From positions 20,914,208 through 20,978,207 of the forward strand of contig NC_081214.1 in the NCBI RefSeq assembly GCF_902713425.1: DNA of 64,000 nt. The letters are read 5' to 3'. This DNA is from Acipenser ruthenus (lineage: Eukaryota; Chordata; Actinopteri; Acipenseriformes; Acipenseridae). Of the stretch, positions 12,853-22,689 are shown piece after piece. The position numbers and the translations under genes were made by a program. The first letter of the stretch is position 1. Each line of letters starts with the position of its first letter. The notes below the pieces were generated by a model. That model searched no databases, was not told the origin of the DNA, and was given only the letters and a program-made list of their open reading frames with translations.

Positions 12853-14489
12853 CCTACATATGCAAGAACAAAACATGCAAGAGCATATTTCCGACCAGAA
12901 TACTAGTTAAAAAAGAGATTTTAAAATGTTTTTAAAACACCAACATTCATGGACAGTAATAAATCCAGCTCTAGTGTAGTTATAAGCCAGAAGTCCATAG
13001 ATTATTTTGGAGATAGTTTCCCAGCAGAGCAATTGCAAAAGTATGAGAATTACAGAAAATGAAGCAATGTTCTCTATTAATATGAGTAATTATAATATGC
13101 TGGAATATAGTGTGTTTGCATGTTTTACATCTAGAGAATAGCTTATCCATTTGAGGTACAATCACACTTCAGTTACTGACAGCATTCAAATTTGTGATTT
13201 AAGGAGGTGCCTGTTCTCCTCCTTTACGTATATATCTTACAGCAACATTTGGTTTATGTAGCCTAGATCTTAGTGATCTACTTTTTCATAAATCTGATAC
13301 AGTAGTTTTGTATTTACTGCCTTGGGAAGGACGTATGTTACAAACATTAATTATAAAAGAATATATTTCTTGGCGTGTGGAGAGTTAATTATCTTTTCAA
13401 GCAAACTTTCATACTCACAATTACAGAAATAATAGATACAAATACACATTACACAATAACCCTTAGATTTCCAGACATACATACCCATAAACCTCCCATC
13501 CTTCCTGAATCTTCCCCACCACCACCCCAAACACATACACTCACAGTTTTATTGGTCACAAGCTATTTTCTATTTTGTTTTAGAGAAAACAATTTCTGAC
13601 TGGTCGTGGGAAAAACACCAACATCAGCTTTTACAAGAGAGAGATATTTTAAAGGCTTGCCAAAAAGAAAATGATAAACAGACATTAAATCAAGGAAAAA
13701 GATATATCAAGTCAATCAAAAAAATATTTCTCGACCAGGCAATAGCTCAAATGTTCGCATCGAGCTACTTTTTAATAGACAGTGGGTCCGATTCCTGGCT
13801 GGGGCAGGAAAAGGAGCAATTTAATAAAATACATATTGATCTATCTACCAAACACAGTACTGCAAGTTTCTATAGTGGTTCGTCTGCAATGATATAATAG
13901 CTGCAGTATGTTGAATAAGAGGCTCCCCTAACCGTACAGGGAATGGTTACAGTGCATTAGCAAAGAGTGCTAACAAAAAGAAAGTCCCATTAAACGCTGT
14001 CAAAAGACATGAATGGCATTAATTTAACTCTGAGTTTCCTAGGGATTCGTATTCTTACAAGGTATCTTTGCATGGAATTGTTTTGTTGAGACACAAGAGT
14101 ATTATTAAGTCGATGCATTATTCATGCCCATCACGGATCATTTATTTAATGATTTTAATAAGGAGGGCAATAAATTACCTTTAGTGGGAAAAAAACAGCA
14201 AGATTATTATTAAAACATGGGCTATTAGATTAGCTGTTGATTAGATCATTAAAACAGACCTAATATCTTCGTTTTAAGTATACAAAATTCTGCCTTATCC
14301 AAAGCATTCAATTAAATGTGCTGATTAGCACACCACTAAACTATATGGGGAAATTTCAATTTAGGCATTGTATAGACAACTGGCAACAGACAGCAAATTA
14401 ACAAGGTGCAGATAAAACAGGTGTTAAATGTTCTAGAAACATATTTCCATATCAGTGCTTCCTTTTGAGTACTGACATGATTATTATTT

Positions 14490-14490
<1 letters not shown>
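12853..14490. other. intergenic, no gene seen
   Basis: AT-rich sequence between two SINE/Tc1 loci. I see no exon, RNA gene or transposon here. A tRNA-like B-box motif (GGGTCCGATTCC, near 13785-13797) lies in sequence that does not fold as a tRNA. Confidence 0.4.

Positions 14491-14520
<30 letters not shown>
14491..14520. repeat. (TA)n(CA)n microsatellite at the left end of a Tc1 remnant
   Basis: A short TA tract runs into (AC)n and directly abuts the left terminal repeat at 14521. A mirror-image (TG)n(TA)n tract abuts the right end. Confidence 0.85.
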
Positions 14521-14729
14521 GAGCATCAAAAGAAGCTTATCCCTATTATAACATTTATTTTTGAAAAAAATAAGGTATATAAATGATGGACATTGTTTTT
14601 GGTCTTTTTAATCACTCGATCACTCATCCTTGACCATGACACGCTTGAGTGACTATGACTGAAGCATATGCACTTAATCACCTAATTAGTGAGACAGTTG
14701 ATTGGACACTGGATATGGAGTGATTAATA

Positions 14730-14968
14730 GGGCAGCAGTGTGGAGTAGTGGTTAGGGCTCTGGACTCTTGACCGGAGGGTTGTGGGTTCAATCCCTGGTG
14801 GGGGACACTGCTGCTGTACCCTTGAGCAAGGTACTTTACCTAGATTGCTCCAGTAAAAACCCAACTGTATAAATGGGTAATTGTATGTAAAAATAATGTG
14901 ATATCTTGTAACAATTGTAAGTCGCCCTGGATAAGGGCGTCTGCTAAGAAATAAATAATAATAATAAT
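14730..14968 (+). mobile_element. tRNA-derived SINE, copy 2 (nested in the Tc1 remnant)
   Basis: Full-length copy starting GGCAGCAGTGTGGAGTAGTG, with the B box GGGTTCAATCC and the L2-type tail TAAGTCGCCCTGGATAAGGG, ending in an (AAT)n tail. It splits the leader of the surrounding Tc1 element (GAGTGATT before, TTTCAGCTG after), so it is younger than that element. Confidence 0.93.
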
Positions 14969-15031
14969 TTCAGCTGTTGAATTGCAAGCTTGAATAAAAG
15001 CAATAACGAAAAATAACAGAAAAAAAACAAT

Positions 15032-15262
15032 ATGCCACGTCTGTCAAGAGAGCAGTGCAATCGGCATTTTGGAGGCTGGACTAGGGCAGCGTACTGTGGC
15101 TCGCCGTCTAGGGTGCTCACAGTCAGCAATTTCAAACCTGGCGAGATGGTATAACCAGACACACACTGTCAATGGCAGGCCATGAACTGGGAGACCAAGA
15201 GTCACAACACCTGCCCAAGATTGACAGAACATTTTGCAGCATCTTCGTGATGTCAATTGTTA
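15032..15262 (+). pseudogene. Tc1-like transposase N-terminal fragment
   Basis: The ATG at 15032 starts MPRLSRE. After a frame change near 15050-15058 the sequence reads AIGILEAGLGQRTVARRLG and CSQSAISNLARWYNQTH, a typical transposase helix-turn-helix. A GRPRVTTPAQD linker follows, with TGA stops on either side. The catalytic domain is missing. Confidence 0.8.
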
Positions 15263-15374
15263 ATAAGCACAATAAAAAGTCACTGCACCTGCTTTAAAAC
15301 AGAGTTTGTCATTTTTCAATCACATCTAGTGAATTTTATCCAAATAAATAAGTGATAAGTTTCTTTTGATGCTC

Positions 15375-15382
15375 AGTATGTA

Positions 15383-15416
<34 letters not shown>
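15375..15416. repeat. (TG)n(TA)n microsatellite at the right end of the Tc1 remnant
   Basis: AGTATGTATG runs into (TG)n and then (TA)n directly after the right terminal repeat. It is roughly the reverse complement of the tract at 14491-14520. Confidence 0.85.
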
Positions 15417-15419
15417 ATA

Positions 15420-17257
15420 GTGTTTTACCTCATAGGGTTTACATAATGGAACTTTTCTATAAGTCAGTGAAGGATTAGCCTATACTGTAGACGCCACGTG
15501 CTTAAATGCTGCTGCAGACTTGTGTAGAACAGGATTTCCCACACTGTAGTGATAACAGTACCTTACATAAAATGCTCTGAATGAACTTATATTTGTAGTA
15601 TCTTTGGGTAATACACCTAAGGGAGAGATTCTGTAACCAAACAAAAATTGCTTGTTGAACCAGTAAATTGGACAATTTACTTACCAAGCCTCATCTTAAC
15701 AATACTGGAACCTCACAGCACTCACAGAAATAACAAACTAACCCCACAGACAGTTCTTATCAAGAGCATGGCCATTTACTGTAACTTTGAAGATTACTTA
15801 TCAGCCAAAATATAAAGCTTAGTCGATAACTTTAGAGCGCATCAAGTAAACATGATCAGTTTTCCAAGTGGATGGAATCAAAGAATACATACAGTATGTA
15901 GAATTACATAATTACACTGATTTCTTACATGCACCTTTGACCTTCACCTCTCTGCAAAGTATCTGGTGTTCTTGATACAATTCCAGTGTCTTAAAATCAT
16001 TGATGAACCCATTTGATTTCCAACTTACTGCCAAGACATGCATCCCTAAAGCATATCCACAGCACTGACTCGACTTCTGGCAAATTATGTCTCTGGGCTC
16101 CATTAACTGCTAAAATGCAAATGACAACCATAAATACTCCCAGCATAAAGATACTTACAGCAACATATTTTACATATTTTCGTTTTATATATTTTGATTT
16201 ATTTATGCATATGTTCATAATTTCCTTGGCAGACCAAACTCAAGTCAATATGATGTAAAAGATATGTTTGTCTATCGATGAGCCTATCTATATTTTATAA
16301 ATGCACCTGGATGCGTAAAATCAGCGGTAGCTGCGTTTCATTTAGATGTTTTCTACAAGTACTGCAGTTTGAAAATAAATCAATGTAGTTTTATGAGAAA
16401 TATTCTGTTGGATGTCCATTAGAGAGGAAACGATGTACGGTACATCTTTCTTGACAATCTGCTACTTGTCCTAAATGATGTCAAAAGCTATGGAAGCAGT
16501 TCATGATAATCATTATTTGTTCATATATTTAATATGTGGAAAACAATATTTTCTCAGCATGGCTGGCTACCGTTCTATAAGCCACAATCATGAAGTCAAA
16601 CAAACATAGTTTAATGTATGAGGATTCTCTTTCAGTTGGGGTTTTTTTCAATGTTGTGTACCTCTATTTAACGCGTACCAAAAAATAACACTACACCGGT
16701 ACATATTACTGTAGATGCTTCTGCTTCTGCATCTGTGTTTCCAGCGTTGGTATTAAAATCCGCTACTGACAGCTATAGGAAATATAAACAATTATTTTTG
16801 TGGTGAAGACATTAGCAGCGCCTGATTATAATGATCGGCACCTGCTAGTGCTGGCATCACGATGCTCTACTGGGACAAAGTCAAAGTAGTTATACAAATA
16901 TGAAAAAGATAAGACAAAGGTATTGTTAATTATGTTTTAATATCGAGAACACTGCAATGTTTTATAAACACTTTTGTTATCAAATAATATCGTTACGTGA
17001 CCAAAAACAGCTCAAAACTTTGCCCGATCGCTGTTGTTTCATTAGACTTTCCAAACACGAACCAATAACAATTATTTAAATTAATAAAACAGTAAGTAAG
17101 CTATTCGTTATTTATCAATTGAAAATTCTAATAACAGTCGCATTTACTCACTGCTGAAACGGAACGTTTTAAATCCCCTCAGCTCCGCATTTCCTCCTGG
17201 TTACCAACCAAGCAGACAACAATATCGCCACCAACAAAGAGAGGCAGACTACCTGCT
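15420..17257. other. intergenic, probably including a promoter near its right end
   Basis: No gene is recognised. The last 150 bases or so before the ATG at 17258 are less AT-rich than the surroundings, as expected for a 5' UTR or promoter, but no TATA box or other decisive element is visible. Confidence 0.35.
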
Positions 17258-17348
17258 ATGGCTTCTGGGAACCTGGAGGACAAGTACGTTCAGTCGGCGT
17301 TAGAGAGACACCTTGTGGGGAAAAATGTTGCAACTTCCTTCCTAACTG
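17258..17348 (+). CDS. probable first coding exon of an unidentified gene
   Basis: The ATG at 17258 has G at -3 and G at +4, a good vertebrate context. Thirty codons follow (start MASGNLEDKYVQSALERHLV) and the exon ends ACT G, then GTAGGT, a plausible donor leaving phase 1. The peptide has no signal peptide or membrane segment and looks like the charged, helical start of a cytosolic protein. I do not recognise the family. A conceivable 11-base micro-exon with strong splice sites lies at 17941-17951 (TTGTCACAG before, GTAAGA after) and would continue the frame. No later exon could be identified, so the gene may extend far downstream or be spurious. Confidence 0.4.
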
Positions 17349-17767
17349 GTAGGTGCTGGTAGCGCTGCTCATGACGGTTGAAGAGCGGTTATTTGGGTTC
17401 AGGCACCTGTTGTTAAGGTCCCCTGTACACCTGTGCCTGGAGTTCAGGTAAGAAAATAGCAGTTGTTTTCAACAGTAATTTGTGAGCACATACATGTATA
17501 AACTCAATTGTAAATGTGTTTTAAAAAAACAATACATATTTAAAAGGTCTGATAAACCACACGTGTAATCCATTACAGTGTACTGCAATGAACTACACGT
17601 GTGTATTGTTTTATCAGACTTACACTAAACATTAGACATTATAGTTACTGGATCAGGATTAGGTATCAATCCTTTTGTGCCACCTAGTCCCAGTTTTAAC
17701 TGTAATCATTAACTGGATTAATTGGCAAGGCATTAAGATCCCTGATCAGATTCAATAAGAGTCACTG

Positions 17768-17768
<1 letters not shown>

Positions 17769-17831
<63 letters not shown>
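17769..17831. repeat. (AT)n microsatellite, about 60 bp
   Basis: An uninterrupted AT dinucleotide tract. It is self-complementary, so it is prone to cruciform formation and length change. Confidence 0.95.
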
Positions 17832-17833
<2 letters not shown>

Positions 17834-20800
17834 GTGTGCAGATACTGGAGGCTAGGTTATCCAGCTTATTTTTTATTGCTTAAAAATAGAAAATCTGTTT
17901 GAAATTTGACTCATTTTTCACACTAAATTTCTTGTCACAGGGAACAAGAAGGTAAGACATTTCAAGCTGTACTGTATGAATGGTGTGTATTTAAGATGTC
18001 TGCAGTAAAGCTCCACCGCGCTGTCAGCTCTGAGCTCGAAACTGAAACGTGCACAGATTCTTAATGGGCACACAGTGTTCTTCCGAGCGCTCGTATGGAG
18101 TAGGTGTACAAAGCTTTTCCTAAGATCAAAGGAACCCATCTTCCTTTAGTATAATACTACCCTCAAGCTCCACTCCCCTCTTCTGAGAAGTTAATAAAAA
18201 AAAAAACCCCTTGAAGTCCAAATGAAACCATTGGTTTGTCACAACACATACTCAGTTTAATGCTCCTTTTCTTATTCCTTCAGGGTGACCCTTGCTCTTA
18301 GGGTTTCAACAGTCATTCACAGTGAAGTTTTACCAAGAACATATATAACTACATCTATATGTTGAGGGATCAGCTTCAGCACTTTTTTACATGAATCTCA
18401 GGATTTGGACCCACATCCTTTACCGGGTGATCTAAAGTGGCTACTTCTTTAACCAGTCTGGTAAGAGTTCCATATGTTAACATTTCCATTTTTACTTTGC
18501 ATGGGTTGTTGTAGTTCAGACTCACTCCTCTGGTCTAGCTGCAATCAGAAAACGGATGAAAATAGATTTTAAAATGTTCATTAGCACTCATTTCAAGCAT
18601 CCAGTTGTCACCAGGCTTTAAGAGCTGCTACAATGTTCTAAGGCAGATTTTAATATGCAAATACATATACTTTTTTTTATATAACCTCTCAGACTTCCTG
18701 CAGAGTTATATTTCTTTTCGTGAGCGCTGAAGTACAGCAGCACTCCCGCTGGGAGGCAAGAATACTGTAAGACACCGTAATTGATAAATAAGCTTTTCGA
18801 GATTGCATGGGGTAGATAAGAAGATAAAACGGCTGCTTTTTCAGCACACTTAACTTTTCATTTTAGGAGCACTGTGTTTTTGAGCGATTCATCTATTTTA
18901 TAATATGCTGAAACTGCCAGCATTGCAAGTCCTAGTACTAAAAAAACATGCCATGTAGAATTTATTATAAAACCCCCAATCAAGTTAAATGGGTACAGGA
19001 ACTGAGGATGTCATGCTTGAAAATGTCTGTTTATTCTCTTCGTCATTTTATACTAAACAGAGCGCTCTTGTAGATGACATCATTATCCATCCATAAACTG
19101 ATTCAGTTCATGTCTGTTATTATCTGCATCTTCTAAATCTGAACTATATTTTTAAACAAATACAAGCACAGTTTGACAACATCCCTTTTCTACACTGTAC
19201 CGAATTTTCACAAGCTTAGTGGTATTGTTTATTTACTGTGGTTCTCTCCAGTTGCAATGTATGCATTCTGACAACATGCAAGTTTTTTTTTTCTCTGTTC
19301 ATGGAACACCTTTGAATAGATTCTTGGCAGTGTAAAGGGTAAAGGTAAGTGATGACAGTGCTCCAGAACATTGCAACCCACTCTGTAACCACTGACAGTT
19401 CCATCAATCTAACAATTACTCTTGACTTTACCCATAGATCACTTTTTCCAACTGCAGGGATGAAAGGACATTATTCTTGTATATTTGGGCGATACAAATG
19501 TTTTCAATCCCATTTGATCCATGCAATTCATATTCCATTGGCAGATACTGCCAGACACCCTCTGCTGCACTGTGTATCGGCAACATGGGACCTTAACAAC
19601 AGGTGCCTGTCTAGGATTGTTCAATAGGTTCAGCTGCACAACTTCCAGAATTATATTTCTATGAAATCTAAACAGTGAGCAGCTTTTTCATTTATTTTTA
19701 TGAAAGCCATATCAGTACTTCAATCAGGGTTACATTTAAACCCTAAGACTGCACTACACGTACAATATAGTTTTTATTTTAAAACAATGTAGTTTCATAG
19801 ATTTTTTTTCCCCATTTAAAGGCTTTTTGTTACAGCTTTATCACAGCCGAATCAGATTAGTCTGGTCCTGGTCAAGGACAAACCCACTCCTGCACCCAAG
19901 TAACTTTCCCTCCCAAGATAGTACATAATCCAAAAACTAAACCACAATACCCCTTTATTTCCATTCTCCAATTTTAATCCCTTATTTCCCTAATCTACTT
20001 AAGTATTAAAAAATGGCATGAAACCTGATAACAGGGACATTTTTGGTCATGGTAAGTAAAACAAATTGCTAATGTTTATTTTTTGTTCTCATAGGTCCTT
20101 CTTTATTAGAAATAAATTAACACAAAATCACATCACAAACTTGAGTTTTGTGTTTTTTTGTTTTGTTGTTTTTGAAACAGCCACTGTTGCTAAAACAACA
20201 GAACAGTAGGGGGTGAAATATTGAACCAACAGCTAATCCTTTAATTGATTTTCTCAGGCTGAATATTACTTATCAAGCTCTTTTACATTGCAGAGAAACA
20301 CTCATGCATTTGAACAAAGCAGGGTTTATTTGATTTAAAAAAAAGGTACTGTGTATTGTAAATGAATAGTGGCTACAAAAAGGAGGCAGTCGAATGAGCT
20401 ATAAAACAGAAAAGCTGCAGGCATGTCCAATAATCATATTAAAAAATACCTGCTAAACACATACCTTACTGCAAGAACATTGGGGTTAGTATGATAAACA
20501 TTTACATTTCTAATGAGTTGGCATTGCATTATACAGGAAACCTAGTGAAGTGTGCCTGTAGCGGATACAGCAAGGACTGCAGTTAAACAACATTAAGAAC
20601 AATGCATATTTAAAAATAAAACGTGATATGGTCTGAAGTATCCTACATCACTGCATGATCTCCATACTAACATGTGAAACATTTCAAAGCTATTTTGTTG
20701 TTCAAAATCTTTAATTGTGTGGCATGTTCAATATTCATTGATGCTTACCTATCTTATGATTTTCTTAACGGTTTCTTTTTCAGTGCTAGTTCAGAACTAA

Positions 20801-21579
20801 TCATTTGTTAGAGTGAACTCTTTAACACAGTTTAAAGATAGAAACCAGTGCTCTAAAACTATGCATGGAAAGTCATCATAACACGAGCAGTAATGTATTA
20901 TGCGTTTTTTTTTTGTTGTTTTTTTTTAACTGTATCTTGTAAAGCGCTTTGCGATGGTGGTCCACTATGAAAGGCGCTATATAAAATAAAGATTTATTGA
21001 TTAAGGGAAAGCTTTGATTTGGAGCTTGGGATGGGTTAAAAAACCAACACATTTAAAATAGTTGAAAGATAAAATGTCAATTAAACTGCAGCAGAAGACA
21101 GGCAACTTAGGAATGCAAGAAAAATCCATATATCGAGGGTGTCGTTAATTTGGCTGTGTGCATTTTTACATTTCTGTTCTCATCCTGGATGAGAATGAAC
21201 GAGGGCAAGGTCCTGCAGAGCCCGTACATGGAAGTTTACAGCAAATCCTTTTCTCAATAGTATTAGCTTGACAATCAGATAATGAACAGCCTCTCCCATA
21301 AACAAGACATACATTTTCTAATCATGTTAAAGTACGTACACAACACATTCTACAAACATATCTTAAGGCCAGGCAGAATTCATATATTATTATTAAGCTG
21401 AAAAAGGAAGAATCAATTATGTGTTGCCTGCACCAAAGAAAACCTCAAGTACATAAAATGACAGTCAGTTTTAAATCTTTTAAATTAAAATACAATAGAT
21501 CCTAAAGCCACAGTTCATGGAGCTTTTTGCTCTGCCACAGAGGATAGCTTCCTTGAGTGTCTGCAGTGTGTCACATGGG
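17832..21579. other. non-coding interval between the orphan exon and SELENOT
   Basis: No convincing exon. It contains a repeat tail at 20925-21003 (listed). Part of the right side is probably SELENOT 3' UTR and downstream sequence, because that gene is transcribed leftward and its SECIS lies at 21.6 kb. No poly(A) signal could be assigned with confidence; a minus-strand AATAAA occurs at 20325-20330. Confidence 0.4.
20925..21003 (+). repeat. retroelement 3'-tail remnant
   Basis: Sequence of the type TGTAAAGCGCTTTGCGATGG followed by AAAGGCGCTATATAAAATAA is a common 3' end of fish LINEs and their dependent SINEs. Only the tail is recognisable. Confidence 0.5.
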
Positions 21580-21640
21580 GAGGAGGTCCGGCTTGCACAC
21601 ACAGCAGGCTGTTTTCAGTGCAAGCCTTCATTAACCCACA
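21580..21640 (-). promoter_or_regulatory. SECIS element of selenoprotein T
   Basis: Read on the minus strand, the core is ATGA (21631-21628), one A, a 9-bp helix strand GGCTTGCAC, an apical region with AAAA (21615-21612), the exactly complementary strand GTGCAAGCC, one G, then GA (21588-21587). The apical region can form a small CAG/CTG mini-stem beside the AAAA, as in form 2 SECIS elements. Helix 1 below the quartet looks weak by eye. It lies about 1.06 kb downstream of the SELENOT stop, on the same strand. A SECIS in the 3' UTR is needed to recode the TGA at 26299-26297 as selenocysteine. Confidence 0.85.
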
Positions 21641-22094
21641 GAACAAACCACCAACACTGGGAAACCTCCTCCAGATACCTGAAGAAATAAGGCAAAAAAG
21701 GGTAAGGCTACATATAAAGACATTACTCCTTAATTCAGTCATACATAACGTTTAATTAAGCTTCAAGACCGCATAGCAAGCCAGGCCATCTGGTGATGCA
21801 AGACCTGCTCATAAGTTATTTCTTATTCAGTTAAACTATTGATCTGAAGAGTGCGTAAAAAAAGAAAACGTATTTCATTGCATAAATTTACCTCAAAGCT
21901 TTAATGGTACCACAATGAAGTGTGCAGTGCAAAACATTTAACATCAATCAACCATAACTGTACAACTACACTCACTGTGGCTATAAATTCAATAAAAAGT
22001 GGAGCATCATGACCTACACCATCTGCATATATATATCTCTAGATAGTAAATATGTACGGGAGAGAAAGGCTACAGTGGAAAATTATTGACCTGA

Positions 22095-22180
22095 GGGAAG
22101 ACTATTGTTACCAACAGGGGGCTATAATGCCCAAAGCCATATGCTGAGGGCATTGCACCCTGGTGGTAACAAGTCTTCCC
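22095..22180. repeat. foldback repeat A
   Basis: The arms, starting GGGAAGAC at 22095 and ending GTCTTCCC at 22180, pair imperfectly over about 33-38 bp through GTTACCA...CAGGG...ATGCCC around a loop of about 15 bases. It lies between the SELENOT stop codon and the SECIS. Confidence 0.75.
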
Positions 22181-22272
22181 AAGGGGCATTTATTTTCCCA
22201 TTATTAGTGGAGCCTGCAGTACATATACTGCAGACTCCACTAATAGTGGAAAATTAAATGCCCCTCGGGAAG
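22175..22272. repeat. foldback repeat B
   Basis: Arms of about 47 bp (22175-22221 and 22226-22272) are nearly perfect reverse complements around a 4-base loop. The blocks include GGGGCATTTA, ATTAGTGGAG and CTGCAGTA. It shares the CTTCCC at 22175-22180 with foldback A, so that hexamer could pair either way. Confidence 0.85.
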
Positions 22273-22599
22273 ATGCCGATCTTCTCAATTTTTTTCTGAT
22301 AATGAATACAGATAAACAAGATGCATCATAACTTGAGAAGAGGCTGTCTAGATATACAAGAACTCTGAAGCATGGCATGCTTTTATAGGGATTTAAGTAC
22401 GGATTCCTCCACTATATCCCCTATTACAATAGAGGACAATACTGTGCATTAATCAGTAGCGATGTTTAATCAATTAAAAGCTAGTTCCATTAACATTTCA
22501 AAAGTAGATTTTTTCTCTTATGTGCAGACCTCAATCAGACGGTATGACTGGTGGGCAGATGCTAATCCATGTTCTTTCACAGTGCTTCAGATTAATTAA

Positions 22600-22646
22600 C
22601 TGCCTATCATTTATGAAGTTGTCCACCTCTAAGCCATGATAGGCAG
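22600..22646 (-). repeat. short perfect hairpin just after the SELENOT stop
   Basis: CTGCCTATCAT (22600-22610) and ATGATAGGCAG (22636-22646) are perfect 11-bp complements around a 25-base loop, 44 bases past the stop codon on the transcribed strand. It does not have SECIS core geometry. Confidence 0.6.
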
Positions 22647-22689
22647 CCTGGCTTAATTACTTACTAATCTCTCTGCTTGATAGGTTCTG

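Larger units (their letters stand above)
14521..15374 (+). mobile_element. internally deleted Tc1-like element containing a SINE
   Basis: The terminal inverted repeats begin GAGCATCAAAAGAA. The left copy is 14521 to about 14546 and the right copy about 15349-15374; they match for about 26 bp and then decay. Between them lie a 5' leader, a SINE inserted at 14730-14968, and only the N-terminal helix-turn-helix part of a transposase (15032-15262). The DDE domain has been deleted. The element is therefore a non-autonomous deletion derivative, and the SINE arrived after it. Confidence 0.8.

Noticed and set aside
13740-13815. tRNA-like boxes (AGCTCAAATG... GGGTCCGATTCC)
   Set aside because: No acceptor or anticodon stem can be paired; at most an eroded SINE head.
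19340-19640. Open frames on both strands with a faint resemblance to Harbinger transposase (VLQNIA, TEWVAMFW)
   Set aside because: The similarities are on opposite strands and in different frames, and no catalytic motif or terminal repeat is visible.
22600-22646. Hairpin just after the SELENOT stop considered as the SECIS
   Set aside because: It lacks the ATGA/GA quartet in the right places and an A-rich apical loop; the structure at 21580-21640 fits on every point.
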